This document shows, piece after piece, positions 34,258-45,335 of a stretch of DNA of 64,000 nucleotides. The DNA comes from Dama dama (taxonomy: Eukaryota; Chordata; Mammalia; Artiodactyla; Cervidae): contig NC_083701.1 in assembly GCF_033118175.1 (NCBI RefSeq), positions 14,651,501 through 14,715,500 on the forward strand, given 5' to 3'. Below the pieces are notes generated by a model. That model had not been told where the DNA came from. It was given only the letters and a program-made list of their open reading frames with translations, and ran no database searches. Each line of letters begins with the position of its first letter. Positions within the stretch are counted from its first letter, which is position 1. The position numbers were made by a program, and so were the translations under genes.

Positions 34258-35784
34258 TTAAACACAAAGTCCTAACTGTTTCAAGAAGATACTTTAAGGA
34301 TAATAAGTGACCCATTTATTGGGTAGGGCTTGCCCCTTGCCTCTGCTTCAACCAGAGGAGGTCCACATTTCAATGTTGCTATTGGGCGACAGCATGAAGT
34401 TCTGAGTATAAGTGGACAGCTTGCCTCTCACATATTCATTTTGTTTACCAGGCATTCTCACACCCCTTGCTTGCAGCCAGGGTCTGCCATTTGTGCAGCA
34501 TGAGACATAATGAAGTGTGGATATCACCAGTTAGAAGGCTTGAGGATAACACTCAACAAATTTCTGGAAACTCTAAGTATAGACTAGTCTTGAAGCTTGT
34601 CCTGCTTCATCTCAACTGGTGTACAAATAGCAGACTGTTTATTTGGCATCCTGGGGTCTGGAAGTATTTATAAATAGCACATACTGAGTTTGAGACATGA
34701 ATAATGTGTCCCACTGGCTGGACAGGGGTAGGAGGCTGACTTTGATTGTCTTTTTATTCCCCACTCTCTCTGGAAATCCAATCGATTGGGGCTAATTTGC
34801 AAGCTGCCTGTTTTAGGCAGGTGCAGGCTCTCAGACACTGCTGTTAATGTAGTTCTTTATTCTACTCTGAACTTTTGCCTCCTTCAGAAATAGAGCTTTG
34901 CCAAGAAAAGCAAGTTCTGTGTTTCATAGTGAGCCTGTTAAAGCATATGATCATAGTTTTAGATGCCACTACCCTTCAGTTTCAAGAGAGTATCCTCCAA
35001 AAGAGGGCTAGGTAAGGGGTTTGCACATTTTCTCAAGGTTTGTGGAGTGGGAGAAGGATCATGGTGAAACATTTGGCCTGGCTCATACAGACATTTTATT
35101 ACCCACCCAGATATGTTCCTCTCCCCAAAACAGGCCTTCTAATCACAGTGATTGGGACTTAGTTGTGCCAAGAGTTTACTATCTGAGCCTCCACTCAAGT
35201 CAGTAAAATAAGAATTGTAATGATATATGTCCATCCTATTTTCACAAGACTATTATAAGAATCAGATTCAAAACAAGCTAACATACATAAAGACACTATT
35301 AATATAAAGTGCTGTCCAAGTTCAAATAGCTTTAGATTCCAAGTGATATAATAGAAAAATAGATAAAGTGCAATCTGTTCTTCGAGGATGAAAACATCTG
35401 AATTTGGGGTGGACACAAACATTTGAACCACAGTGGAAGGGGACGGAAAGTATAGCTATAACCTGAACTTGTTAAATGGTCCACTTGTCAGATGAGATAA
35501 AAGTAAAGAGAGTTTTTTGTTATAAAAAACTGTATTATGATACTGTATGAGAAAGAGAACATTTGCTAGCTATTGATGGAAAGTTAGCCCATGGCACATA
35601 AATGGTACTTAGAACACAGAAGTGAAGATGATTACTATTGTTATCATCTGTGGCTAATCAGAATCTATGATGATTAAGTCACTACTTTTAGAGAACAGGA
35701 TGTGTCATTTTGTGAAGACCAAGATTTTCGTATGAACCATAAACAGATTTGCATCTCTCACTGAAAAAAAACATGGTCAAGAGG
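34258..35784. other. Repeat-poor interval
   Basis: Only a possible MIR scrap (about 35150-35320) is suspected. No credible coding frame. Confidence 0.35.
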
Positions 35785-35965
35785 CTAGATGAGAATTTTG
35801 AAACTCAAATTTGGTTTCCATTCCTACAGCACCAGCATCACCTGGGAGCTTTTCAAATACAGGATCTCAGGCCTATCCCAGACTTACTGAACCAGGATCT
35901 TCATTTTAACAAGATCATCAGGGGATTTTTATGGATGTTAAAATATGAAAAAGACTGGTTTTAAA
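35785..35965 (+). mobile_element. MER5A-like hAT element
   Basis: agcaccagcatcacctggga, caggatctcaggcctatccc, agacttactgaaccaggatc and ttttaacaagatcatcagg are the diagnostic order of MER5A, a non-autonomous hAT-Charlie element of about 190 bp. Confidence 0.8.
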
Positions 35966-36897
35966 GGAACCATCTCTCTCTCTCTGCAAGTTTCTTGGGG
36001 AATATCTACATGGAAAAATTATGCTGTCAGATCATATATAGGGATTATTCTAATTCTGGATTTCAGGAGAGGGGACTTTTGTCACATATGACATTCCCCT
36101 ATTAGCCTGATTCTCACCAAATATATCATTCTTAATATCAATCTTTCCCCTCAACTCATTCTTAAATCCTTCTTATGCTCTGTCTGTCTTCCTTTTCTTT
36201 TCTCTCGTTCCTCACTCTCTTTCACCGTGGTATTCTGCAAGACTCCATTAACAAGCAAGAGCGCACGCACGGTGGACAGAGGGTGCCAGTTGGGTCCTTC
36301 TCTTTCAAACTCTGCCTTCAGGATATCATGCTGGTAGCCTGAAATCAGCCATTACAAGAATATTTACACTGTGGAAATTGCAAACAATACAAATCAAGTC
36401 TTCCCTTTGTCTTACTAGCATAGAACTGCCTCTCTTTTCTTTCTCAGAACCTTTTATTCTTCCCTTCTTTCTGTGTTATTAACCCTCTTTACTTCTTCTC
36501 TTTCATTTCTGCTTCTTTTCTCTGAGCTCTTCCTTTTTCTCTTCTGGGAAACCACCAATAACAACAGCATGACAATACAAAGAAATAAAGAGCAGTCAAC
36601 ATTCTGTTAACCCAAATAGCATTTAAACTTCTAGAACCCCTAAAAAAAAAAGCACGTGAAAGTTACTACAACACCCCAGTTAAGGAAAAGAAAAGTCATG
36701 AATTTTTAAATGAAATTAGAAATAGTGAAGTATCAGTTTTCTTTAACCAAACATAGACCATAGTGTTCAGAAATATTCTGTTATTTATAAAACCTCTCTT
36801 TAGATTAAAACAAAGTTCTTCCTCAAATATCTATATTCAAAATAATGGAAAAGTAATGTTTTAGTAAATTAAATCATTTTCTTTAAATTCTAAGCCC
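35966..36897. other. No gene; pyrimidine-rich section
   Basis: 36170-36560 is strongly CT-rich on the plus strand (many tctttctctt words), without a fixed period. Nothing else recognised. Confidence 0.4.
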
Positions 36898-37139
36898 TGC
36901 TGGCCCTTGAACTACATGAGTTTGATCTGTGTGTGTCCACTTATATGTGGATTTTATCCAGTAGTAAATACTATAGTATCACACAATCCACGGTTGCTTT
37001 AATCTGTGGATGCAGACCTACAGACACAGAACCATGGATACAGGTGAACCTCAGATATGGAGGAACCATGGTTGTGGAGGGCAAACTATTCATGGATTTC
37101 AACTGTGGAGGGTTGGTGCCAAGTTGTTCAAGGACCAGT
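36898..37139. mobile_element. Tigger-like MITE
   Basis: About 240 bp with inverted ends: tggcccttgaactacatg at the left is the complement of the right end ttgttcaaggacca. The interior has palindromic pairs around tccacttatatgtggatttt and ctgtggatgcagacc. TA follows at 37140-37141. This fits a small pogo/Tigger-derived MITE; the name is uncertain. Confidence 0.6.
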
Positions 37140-37142
37140 TAT

Positions 37143-37767
37143 ATTAGCAAAGGTAGGCTAGGTGTCAAGACACTATGCTGGGATCTCTTACATCTGTGAC
37201 TTTTTTTCTATTATTTTATTGCATTTGGATCTATTCTCAAATATTTCATAGGATCAACAGTTTTAGTAGGCTGAACTGGGAAACTAAATGCTTTGCATTA
37301 TGTTCTTACTGTAGGAAACTATGGGTGACATTCTAATCAACCAACTTGCTGATTAACTTTGAAACCAAAGGATATTTATAAGTTTGGAGTTTTGTGTTTA
37401 TTTTTTTCTTTTATCATAATATTGGTATGTTCTCTGGTATTGACTACCAATCTGGATGCTAATGTTCATAAATAAATGTGTTTGCATTTATGAATGTTCA
37501 GCTTCTCAGGTAGAGCACCTATCACAATGCAGTAATTGATAGAAATGGCTGTACAAAGGATTAAGAGTATATTAGGTTGATGAGATTCTAATTGTTCATT
37601 AATTCAATCATTTCTTAAGGAGTGAATTATTTATTTACTCCTTAAGTCTGTGATGTGCGTTGACTATGCACCACATCTAAGTGACGTGGGTGCAAAAATG
37701 AATAAGACATGCCCTCCAAGAATTTATGTTTATGGTTAACTTAACAAAACATCTTCCTTGCTGTTCA
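37143..37767. other. No recognised feature
   Basis: Holds a perfect 10-bp hairpin stem, cttaaggagt/actccttaag (37614-37623 and 37637-37646), of unknown meaning. No repeat or gene. Confidence 0.35.
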
Positions 37768-37769
37768 GG

Positions 37770-37978
37770 TGGGCATCTCATCTCAGTGGCTTCTCTTGCT
37801 GCTGAGCACATGGGTTTAGTAGTTGTGGCTCCTCGGCTCTAGAGTACAGGTTCAACAGTTGTAGCCCATGGGCTTAGTTGCTCCATGGCATGTGGGATCC
37901 TCTTGGATTAGGGATTGAACCCATGACTCCTTCATTAGCAGGCAGATTCTTTACCACTGAGCCACCAAAGAAGCCACC
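37770..37978 (-). mobile_element. CHR-2-like SINE
   Basis: ctcagtggcttctcttgctg, cttagttgctccatggcatg, gggattgaacccatgac and ttctttaccactgagccacc match, in antisense, the longer cetartiodactyl tRNA-derived SINE usually called CHR-2. Confidence 0.75.
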
Positions 37979-38021
37979 CAAAGAAGTGGTTTTAAAATGA
38001 GTTGTAATAAATGAATAAAGA

Positions 38022-38155
38022 ACAGATTGGGAATACATGTAAATCCATGGCTGATTCATATCAATGTATGACAAAACCCACTGGAAAAAAAAAAAAATAA
38101 TAATAATAAAAAAAAAAAAAAAAAAAGACCAAAAAAAAAAAGAAAAAGTGGAAAC
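38022..38155 (+). mobile_element. L1_BT 3' end with long A-rich tail
   Basis: gattgggaatacatgtaaat, ccatggctgattcatatcaa, tgtatgacaaaacccactgg, then A-rich tail broken by taataataa. Only about 70 bp of L1 body precede the tail. Confidence 0.8.
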
Positions 38156-38271
38156 AGTTTTATAGCACACAATACAAATAGGATAAATGACAATAATGAG
38201 GGAAAGTTCAGGATGTGCTCAGTGAATATGTATTAATTCAGAGGTATTGAAGGTTTGTGTGTGGATGGGGG

Positions 38272-38615
38272 ATGCTATGGTCTGAAAGTTTGTGCTCCCC
38301 CCCAAATTTATATGTTGAAATTCTAATTCCCAGTCCAGTGGTATTAGGAGGTGGGACCTTCAGGAGGTCACTAGGTCATAAGAACGGATAGTCATGAACA
38401 GGTTTACTGCTCTGATAAAGGAGACCCGAAGAGCTCCCTTATACTTTCCACCATGTGAGGACACAGCAAGAAGGCCCCATTTTTAAACCAGAAAGCAGGC
38501 CTTCACCAAAAGGTCTTGAACTTAAAGCCTTCAGAACTGTGATTAATAAATTTTGTTTATAAACCACTCAGTCTGTGGTATTCTTATTATGATAGCCTGA
38601 ACGGAATAGGGCAGA
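38272..38615 (+). mobile_element. ERVL-MaLR solo LTR
   Basis: gatgctatggtctgaaagttt at the start, attaggaggtgggaccttca, ccatgtgaggacacagcaag, cagaactgtgattaataaa, then gtggtattcttattatgat near the end follow the layout of a MaLR LTR (MST/MLT1 type), with the polyadenylation signal AATAAA in place. No internal proviral sequence is next to it. Confidence 0.75.
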
Positions 38616-38702
38616 AAATATTGGGAAATGAGGAGATATTGATGTTGAGGCTAGTTTGAAAGTTTTTTTGCCTACTTTGAAATATCTTAAAAGTTGATAG
38701 AA

Positions 38703-39782
38703 ACATCCCACCCTCGTCTTCTCCCACAGAGTTCAAAAGTCTGTTCTGTATTTTTGTGTCTCTTTTTCCGTTTTGCATATAGGGTTATCGTTACCATCTT
38801 TCTAAATTCCATATATATGTGTTAGTATGCTGTAATGTTCTTTGTCTTTCTGGCTTACTTCACTCTGTATAAGGGGCTCCAGCTTCATCCATCTCATTAG
38901 GACTGGTTCAAATGAATTCTTTTTCATGGCTGAGTAATATTCCATGGTGTATATGTACCACAGCTTCCTTATCCATTCATCTGCTGATGGGCATCTAGGT
39001 TGCTTCCATGTCCTGGCTATTATGAACAATGCTGCAATGAACATTGGGGTGCATGTGTCTCTTTCAGATCTGGTTTCCTCAGTGTGTATGCCCAGAAGTG
39101 GGATTGCTGGGTCATATGGCAGTTCTATTTCCAGTTTTTTAAGAAATCTCCACACTGTTTTCCATAGCGGCTGTACTAGTTTGCATTCCCACCAACAGTG
39201 TAAGAGGGTTCCCTTTTCTCCACACCCTCTCCAGCATTTATTGCTTGTAGACTTTTGGATAGCAGCCATCCTGACTGGTGTGTAATGGTACCTCGTTGTG
39301 GTTTTGATTTGCATTTCTCTGATAATGAGTGATGTTGAGCATCTTTTCATGTGTTTGTTAGCCATCTGTATGTCTTCTTTGGAGAAATGTCTGTTTAGTT
39401 CTTTGGCCCATTTTTTGATTGGGTCATTTATTTTTCTGGAATTGAGCTTCAGGAGTTGCTTGTATATTTTTGAGATTAATCCTTTGTCTGTTTCTTCATT
39501 TGCTATTATTTTCTCCCAATCTGAGGGCTGTCTTTTCACCTTACTTATAGTTTCCTTTGTAGTGCAAAAGCTTTTAAGTTTCATTAGGTCCCATTTGTTT
39601 AGTTTCAAGAGGAATCGGGTGGAGAGGGAGGTGGGAGCGGGGATTGGGATGGGGAAGACATGTAAATCCATGGCTGATTCATATCAATGTATGACAAAAC
39701 CCACTGAAATGTTGTGAAGTAATTAGCCTCCAACTAATAAAAAAATTAAAAATAAAAATAATGAAAAATTAAAGTAAAAAAA
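38703..39782 (+). mobile_element. L1_BT with 5' inversion (twin-primed)
   Basis: Between TSDs of 14 bp (aaaagttgatagaa at 38689-38702 and 39783-39796) lie an inverted part (38703 to about 39605, antisense ORF2 C-terminus and start of 3' UTR) and a sense part (about 39607-39782, 3' UTR and poly(A)). Compared with L1_BT, a segment of very roughly 130 bp is missing between them. This is the classic product of twin priming. It is young: the ORF2 end is still open. Confidence 0.93.
38802..39671 (-). pseudogene. L1 ORF2 C-terminus fused to inverted 3' UTR
   Basis: An open antisense frame of 289 codons. The first 22-23 residues come from reading the sense 3' UTR backwards; the rest is the ORF2p C-terminus to its natural stop, including the cysteine-rich motif CWRGCGEKGTLLHCWWEC (C-x3-C-x7-H-x4-C). 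No endonuclease or RT is present. The join is an accident of the 5' inversion. I infer no function; nothing suggests expression. Confidence 0.8.
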
Positions 39783-39796
39783 AAAAGTTGATAGAA

Positions 39797-40366
39797 TATT
39801 TTTTCAAAAAATGCAATCATGAATCTCATATGAATGAACAAACATATGTCAAAGATTTTAATGAACTCATCAATTGATGCAGAGAAGGTGATTATAATTG
39901 GTTCAACAGATTTAAAAAAAACACACATGAGCTGTAAATAATACTGAAATGAATTTAAAAATATATGCCAAGCTAGCTTATATCAGGTACTGGAACTGTG
40001 GGGGTGAGGTTGAAGGAACAGAAAATGATGGGATAGTAGGAGAATCAATTATAATTACCTTAGACAAGATACATTTTCCTGTCTGTGGAAAGGAATAATT
40101 TACTTACTATCAGTTATTTACCAATTATAGAGTTGTAAAATGGCTGGAAGATGATGAAAAGCTCAGAGAGTCCATAGAATTAAATAATCTAGAAAAATAT
40201 ACTTAGACTATGCTTAGCCTTCTGCCTAAGAGGCCCAGATATTTTATTTCACAGCATTTCACAATTTTTTTCTGCAGCATTAACTTATTTCTGCATACTG
40301 TGTATGTATTAGAGTAGTAATATAAATTGAAGAATGTGTTGTAGGAATCTGCACTTTTCACCATTT
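39797..40366. other. No recognised feature
   Basis: AT-rich unique DNA without recognised repeat. Confidence 0.35.
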
Positions 40367-40380
40367 AAACTCCTTGAGAG

Positions 40381-40592
40381 GCTTTCTCTGTGGTTCAGTG
40401 GTAAAGAATTTGCCTGCAATGCAGGTGACATGAGCTTGATCCCTGGGTCAGGAAAATCACCTGTAGAAGGAAATGGGCACCCACACCAATACTCTTGCCT
40501 GGGAAGTCAGATGGACAGAGGAGCCTGGGGGCTAAAGTCCGTGGGTCTCAAAATAGTCAGACACTACTTAGCAACCAAACAACGACAGCAGC
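40381..40592 (+). mobile_element. Bov-tA SINE
   Basis: Sense Bov-tA with a 14-bp perfect TSD, aaactccttgagag (40367-40380 and 40593-40606). Head: tctctgtggttcagtggtaa; body: aggagcctgggggctaaagt; tail ends with caacgacagcag. Confidence 0.96.
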
Positions 40593-40670
40593 AAACTCCT
40601 TGAGAGGGGAGACTGGCCTTGCATCCTCAGAGCCTGGTGTAGTGCTGTGTGTGGGAGCCCCTCGCTAAAT

Positions 40671-40946
40671 TTTTTTTTCCATTTATTTTTATTCGTTGGA
40701 GGCAATTACTTTACAATATTGTAGTGGTTTTTGCCACACGTTGACATGAATCAGCCATGGATTTACATGTGTTCCCCATCCCGATCCCCCCTCCCACCTC
40801 CCTCCCCATCCCATCCCTCTGGGTCTTCCCAGTGCACCAGCCCTGAGCACCCGTCTCATGCATCCAACCTGGGCTGGTGATCCGTTTCACCCTCGATAGT
40901 ACACTTGTTTCAATGCTGTTCTCTCTGAACATCCCACCCTCGCCTT
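40671..40946 (-). mobile_element. L1_BT 3' end, 5'-truncated
   Basis: Antisense L1_BT 3' UTR beginning with a T-run, then tggaggcaattactttacaa and the C-rich block near 40780-40820. A 10-bp TSD, ctcgctaaat, lies at 40661-40670 and 40947-40956. Close to consensus, so young. Confidence 0.95.
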
Positions 40947-40956
40947 CTCGCTAAAT

Positions 40957-42010
40957 ACTGACTGAGTGAGAGATGACTTGAAAACGGGAGAAGATCCTCT
41001 CGGAAGGCAATGACGTTGCAAGTGATCATTATGATGATACTGTGATATTGTGAGTGGACATATTTGGACATATGAAAATACATGCACTAATTATTTAATA
41101 GTACTAATAATTATAAACACCCCACGTGAGTACTTACAAAAACTATTAGTAATCAAAAATTCATTCTAGCAATAAAGCATGGATAAGTACACTTCAATCT
41201 GTTATATGCACAGGAATGGCCAGAAAAAGTAGCAGTGACTTAGTCCGGCTAGTATAAAATTCCGATTCATGAACATCAAACTGTCAGAAGTGTTTGACCT
41301 TTACTTTCTCTCTGGTGTTAGCATTTGTTCTTGCCCCTTGTTGGTCTCTAGAGTAGAACTGATTGACAGGCGTGTCAAATTCCATCCTGGCAGCTCTTTC
41401 TAAGGAGGATTGATGATCATGTAAGAACGGGCATTAACCTTAAACATGGCTTATTAACCCCGATGCCTTGAGGCTATGTGTGGAGGTGCCAGTGCTTCCT
41501 CTGGGTTCAATCAGTTGGGCTCCTAGGTGTTAGCGTTTTCAGCAGAGACCTGGGTCTATTTAGAAAAAATAAAATTTTTCTTCCTTGTAAATGAAGTTGT
41601 TGTTACTGAGTATGAAAAGGAAGGGGCAATAACAAATAATCGCTTATCCAGATACAATATTTCAGCAAAAGTATTTTTGGAGGAAGCCAACATCTTTTTT
41701 TTTTTTTTTAAATAAAAACTTTAAAAATGTTGCACATATAAAGTCAGAATTAAAAATTGTGATGTGGTTTGGAAATGAGATTAAAGAGTTGGAATTTACT
41801 ATTTAAGCAACTTTACTTGGCTTTTATGTAAACTCAGTTTGTTTCTGCCAGGTAATTTGCTACCATAATGAGTTACCTAGCCTTCTAGTATTTGGATGGT
41901 ATTATCAAGTCTCCTACTTAGAAGGCATGAGGCATCTTGAAACGCCTCAAGTTTTCTTTAGATGACTCTGAAATATAATTTTCAGATACTATGGATTCTT
42001 CTAATGAAGA
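40957..42010. other. Repeat-poor interval
   Basis: No repeat recognised apart from T- and A-runs near 41690-41715. 41230-41530 has more balanced composition than its surroundings and carries a PBX-MEIS-type motif. Confidence 0.35.
41360..41369 (+). promoter_or_regulatory. PBX-MEIS-like decamer TGATTGACAG
   Basis: An exact match to the composite PBX-MEIS/PREP recognition decamer. It continues into the near-palindrome ttgacaggcgtgtcaa. A 10-mer match alone is weak evidence, since some occur by chance in tens of kilobases. Confidence 0.2.
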
Positions 42011-42014
42011 CTAT

Positions 42015-42230
42015 CTCATTTATATAATACATAGCTATGTTATATATTATATAAATGTAATAAATACATATTTATGTATTTATATAACAATACATAATAT
42101 ATTTCATATGTGTTTTTATATGTTATGCAATATAAATATTTATATAAAATATATAGTTTATTAATCATAAATATTATACATATTGATAATTACAAAATTA
42201 TATATGACACATAATAGATACTATAAAATT
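42015..42230. repeat. AT-rich low-complexity tract
   Basis: Almost pure A/T made of tatata, ataaat and tattat words, with self-complementary runs such as aaatacatatttatgtattt. Confidence 0.85.
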
Positions 42231-44098
42231 ATAAGCAAGCCAATAGTAAAATAGGGATAGAGACTCAAAAAAGCCAGTCCTTTACTTCTTTTACTTTTCC
42301 AAGATGAGAATAAAAAAAGAAGGTATCTGAATTACCTATCTGAATGAAGGTAATAGGAATTCTGCATTTACATAAAGATATGTCTTTCAAATGGCTTTTG
42401 GAGAGTTAGAGTAAGCATAGAAGAGGATGCCAGATGCATAATGCTGGCCCAAAGTGGTCCCAGGGGTCAGTTTTCTGGTGAAAGTGTAGGAATGTGCATT
42501 TAAATTGGACATACTGTTTAATATGATGGACAGATATAGTCAAGGCTAGGAGATTATTCAAATGAAGAACATAACACTTTGACCTCTGACAAATCTGTTA
42601 TGGAAATTCCAGTGAGAAGAATAACAAAATGAAGCAAACCCAGCTCCACCCTTATTTAGGATCTTCTTGTTGATGATGGTGGCAGCTGGCCTGACATGAG
42701 CAGGGAGGGCCAGAGTAAATTTTCCTTCTCCAAATGAATATTGGACAGTTCTGCATACCATTAAAGGCTATTGTTCCTCAACTGTTACAGACAATCCTAT
42801 ACTCTAGGCATGAAGTCACAAATGCAGTTTTAAATTTTTGAGATGATTTTATTCCCTGCTTGACCACTTGACTACAGAGAATTCCACTGACAAAGATGAA
42901 AGCTTAAGTATTGTTTGGCTTCCTCCTTTCAGATCAGTTCTGGAGGAACCTGGGAGACTGAAGACATAACGGGTGCAACAGCTGGAGTTGAGGTGGCCTG
43001 ACTAGAAGGTGAAGTAAGGGTTACAAGCAATTCTTTATCTTCTCTCTCCCCAAGTTGTCTAAGAGGCAGTAGTTGATTCTTCCTTCTCCAGATATTGTGA
43101 GCAGTATACTCGGTCACAGAAATCAGTGGGGATGATGTTAGGGCAGGGCATGGCCCTGGTGGGGTGATCCACACAGATGAGAATTAATTAGTCACCTTCA
43201 GTAATATCTTGTTCATGTCCTTCCCCTCCAAACTCTTAGGATTGGTAGATTGGAATGGTGAAGATTGCATCATTCAGTGCTGCTTATTTCTGAAACTTGA
43301 CGTGTACATTCAGAAGAGGTTATGTTATTGAGTGGCAGCAAATGGGAGGGTAAATTCTGTAAGACCTGGGGCTGACTGAGGGCCCTCCTTCTACTTCTTA
43401 AATTCAGGCAGAGGGACATGGACCCAGGACCAAGGTTTTGGGTCTTTCTCAATACACATTACAAGATAAAGTAGCTAACTAATAACTCCCAAGGATGATG
43501 AGCTCACAGGCCAAAACAATCAGACTCTTGATCAAATAACCTCTATAGAGTATATGTATAGACACACACACACACAAGAAATTATATTACAATGAAAGAC
43601 TTATTGAAACAGAAGCCTCAATAATTTCACCAAAGTAAAATAAAGACACAAGGGATCTATAAAACCATTGTTTCAGGTTGTGAAAAAAGAGAAATATGGA
43701 AATATTAGGTATGAAAATAGTAAATTTGATTTCGAAAACACAATACCTGGAATAAATAGCTGAAGAATTAAGTAATGAGTCAGAAATCAGATTGAAAACT
43801 TCCTTAGAAGGCAGCAGAAAAGAGGGGCATTATACCCCAATGAAAGGCATGATAAACAAGAAGGTATAAGCATCATAATACATGTATCCTCAACAATATA
43901 AAGGGGTCAGAGTAACAGAACTGAAGTAAGGAATAGAGAAAGTCACTAACTGCATTTGGAGATGCTGAAACACTCCTCTTAGAAACTGAAAGATCAAAAA
44001 GCAAAACAAAACGGGCAAACAAACAAGATCAGTGATACCACCTATCTGAATACACTTGAGTTTTATTTATCTCTATATACAGACACATATTTATATCT
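42231..44098. other. Repeat-poor interval with (CA)8
   Basis: Contains a short CA run at about 43561-43576. Antisense open stretches at 42558-42761, 42929-43174 and 43270-43452 share no frame; I could not identify a parent gene. No repeat family recognised. Confidence 0.35.
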
Positions 44099-44108
44099 AT
44101 GTCAATAT

Positions 44109-44365
44109 CTCTGCTGCTGCTGCTGCTGCTAAGTCGCTTGTCCGACCCCATAGACAGCAGCCCACCAGGCTCCTCTGTCCCTGGGATTCTCCAGGCAAGA
44201 ACACTGGAGTGGGTTGCCATTTCCTTCTCCAATGCACGCATGCATACTAAGTCACTTTAGTTGTGTCCGACTCTGTGCGACCCTATGGACAGCAGCCCGC
44301 CAGGCTCCTCTGTCCAGCAGGATTCTCTAGGCAAGAATAGTGGAGTGGGTTGCCATTCCTTCTCC
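44109..44365 (-). mobile_element. Bov-A2 SINE
   Basis: Two Bov-A monomers in tandem, antisense: ctaagtcgcttgtccgac ... tttccttctccaa, then actaagtcactttagttgtg ... ccattccttctcc. A GCT trinucleotide run (about 44111-44130) begins it, as is usual for Bov-A2. A 10-bp TSD, atgtcaatat, lies at 44099-44108 and 44366-44375. Confidence 0.95.
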
Positions 44366-44439
44366 ATGTCAATATATCTATCATCTTTATTTATCTAATT
44401 TATATAAACTCTTTACTCAGCAAATAGAGGATGTATTTT

Positions 44440-44530
44440 ATGGTTGATCAATCCAATCAAATTCAGTCCATCAAATCAAATCAATCCCATCAATCCAGTC
44501 CCAGCCAGTCAATCAAGTCAAATCCAGTCA
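44440..44530. repeat. Degenerate (ATCAA/TCAAA)n block
   Basis: Words such as gatcaatccaatcaaattc and catcaaatcaaatcaatccc recur without a strict period. It runs into the Tigger1 end on its right. Confidence 0.75.
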
Positions 44531-44812
44531 AACCACCAACATGGAGGCAAAATCCTTCACCAGCAAGATCACATCTTGCTGTAGGCTCAGTTGATAGTAG
44601 CATTTTTTAACAATAAAGTATTTTAAATTAAGTTACATACATTTTTTAGACATAATGCTATTGCACAATTAATGTAAAACAGTATGTTGTCAATGTAACT
44701 TTTATATGCATTGAGAAGCCAAAGAAGTTCATGTGATATTTTTATTAAAATATTCTCTCTGTTGCAGTAGTCTGGAACCAAACCTACAATATCTCTGAGT
44801 TATACCTGTTAT
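44505..44812 (+). mobile_element. Tigger1 3' end
   Basis: aaccaccaacatggaggcaa, tagcattttttaacaataaa, gacataatgctattgcacaa, tataactttt-like and caatatctctgagttatacc match the last 300 bp of Tigger1 (compare 26960-27265). The terminal part attatacctgtt is duplicated locally (ttatacctg twice, near 44799-44817). The 5' portion of the element is missing. Confidence 0.85.
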
Positions 44813-44866
44813 ACCTGTTCCCAACTCCAATCTAATCTAGCTATCCTGTCTCACCTGAGGTGTGAG

Positions 44867-44882
44867 AAAAAAAAAAAAAAAA
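44867..44882. repeat. Poly(A) run
   Basis: An uninterrupted A-run of about 16 with no body attached. Confidence 0.8.
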
Positions 44883-45037
44883 CAACTCAGAAATACTCAT
44901 GAAGTTCACTATCCAGAGGCATAATCTCACTAAAGACTGAGACCTAATCATAGGATCACAGAATGCTTCCCCTCCCCCATGGCTCACCACCACACCCCTG
45001 AAGGCCTATTTATAAGTTTTTGTTTTTTTTTTTTAAC

Positions 45038-45165
45038 CCAGTCAAATCAAACCAAAGCACACAAAACCGAACCAAATGAAAAAAAATTCAAAAATCAAAC
45101 CAAATGAAATGAAATCAAATAAAAAGTGAAATCAAATCAATCCAATAAATCTCATGAAATCAACC
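45038..45165. repeat. Degenerate (ATCAAA/CCAAA)n block
   Basis: Words such as cagtcaaatcaaaccaaagc, aaatcaaaccaaatgaaatg and gtgaaatcaaatcaatcc recur. It resembles the block at 44440-44530, on the other side of the Tigger1 end. Confidence 0.75.
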
Positions 45166-45335
45166 CCTTGTGCCTAGACAGCATTATGCCATTTCTCTGT
45201 CCTCTGTTTCCTGATCTGTAAACTATTAACATGTATTTCTAGACTCTAATGAGAAGTAAGACAATGCACTTAAAGGTGTGTTTCACAATGCTGAAATTGT
45301 AGTAGGTGCTCAGTACATACTAATTCAACTCCCTC
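45166..45335 (+). mobile_element. MIR SINE remnant
   Basis: tgtcctctgtttcctgatct, gtaaactattaac, then acaatgcacttaaaggtgtg and gtaggtgctcagtac follow the MIR core and 3' order. Confidence 0.65.

Noticed and set aside
37614..37646. Hairpin as a transcription terminator or microRNA
   Set aside because: A 10-bp stem is too short for a microRNA precursor and has no transcript context.
42929..43174. Resemblance to a known housekeeping-gene retrocopy
   Set aside because: A few short words looked familiar, but the translation does not follow any protein I know, so no parent is named.
44111..44130. GCT run as an independent disease-type trinucleotide repeat
   Set aside because: It is the normal start of Bov-A2 SINEs, here inside a TSD-bounded copy.
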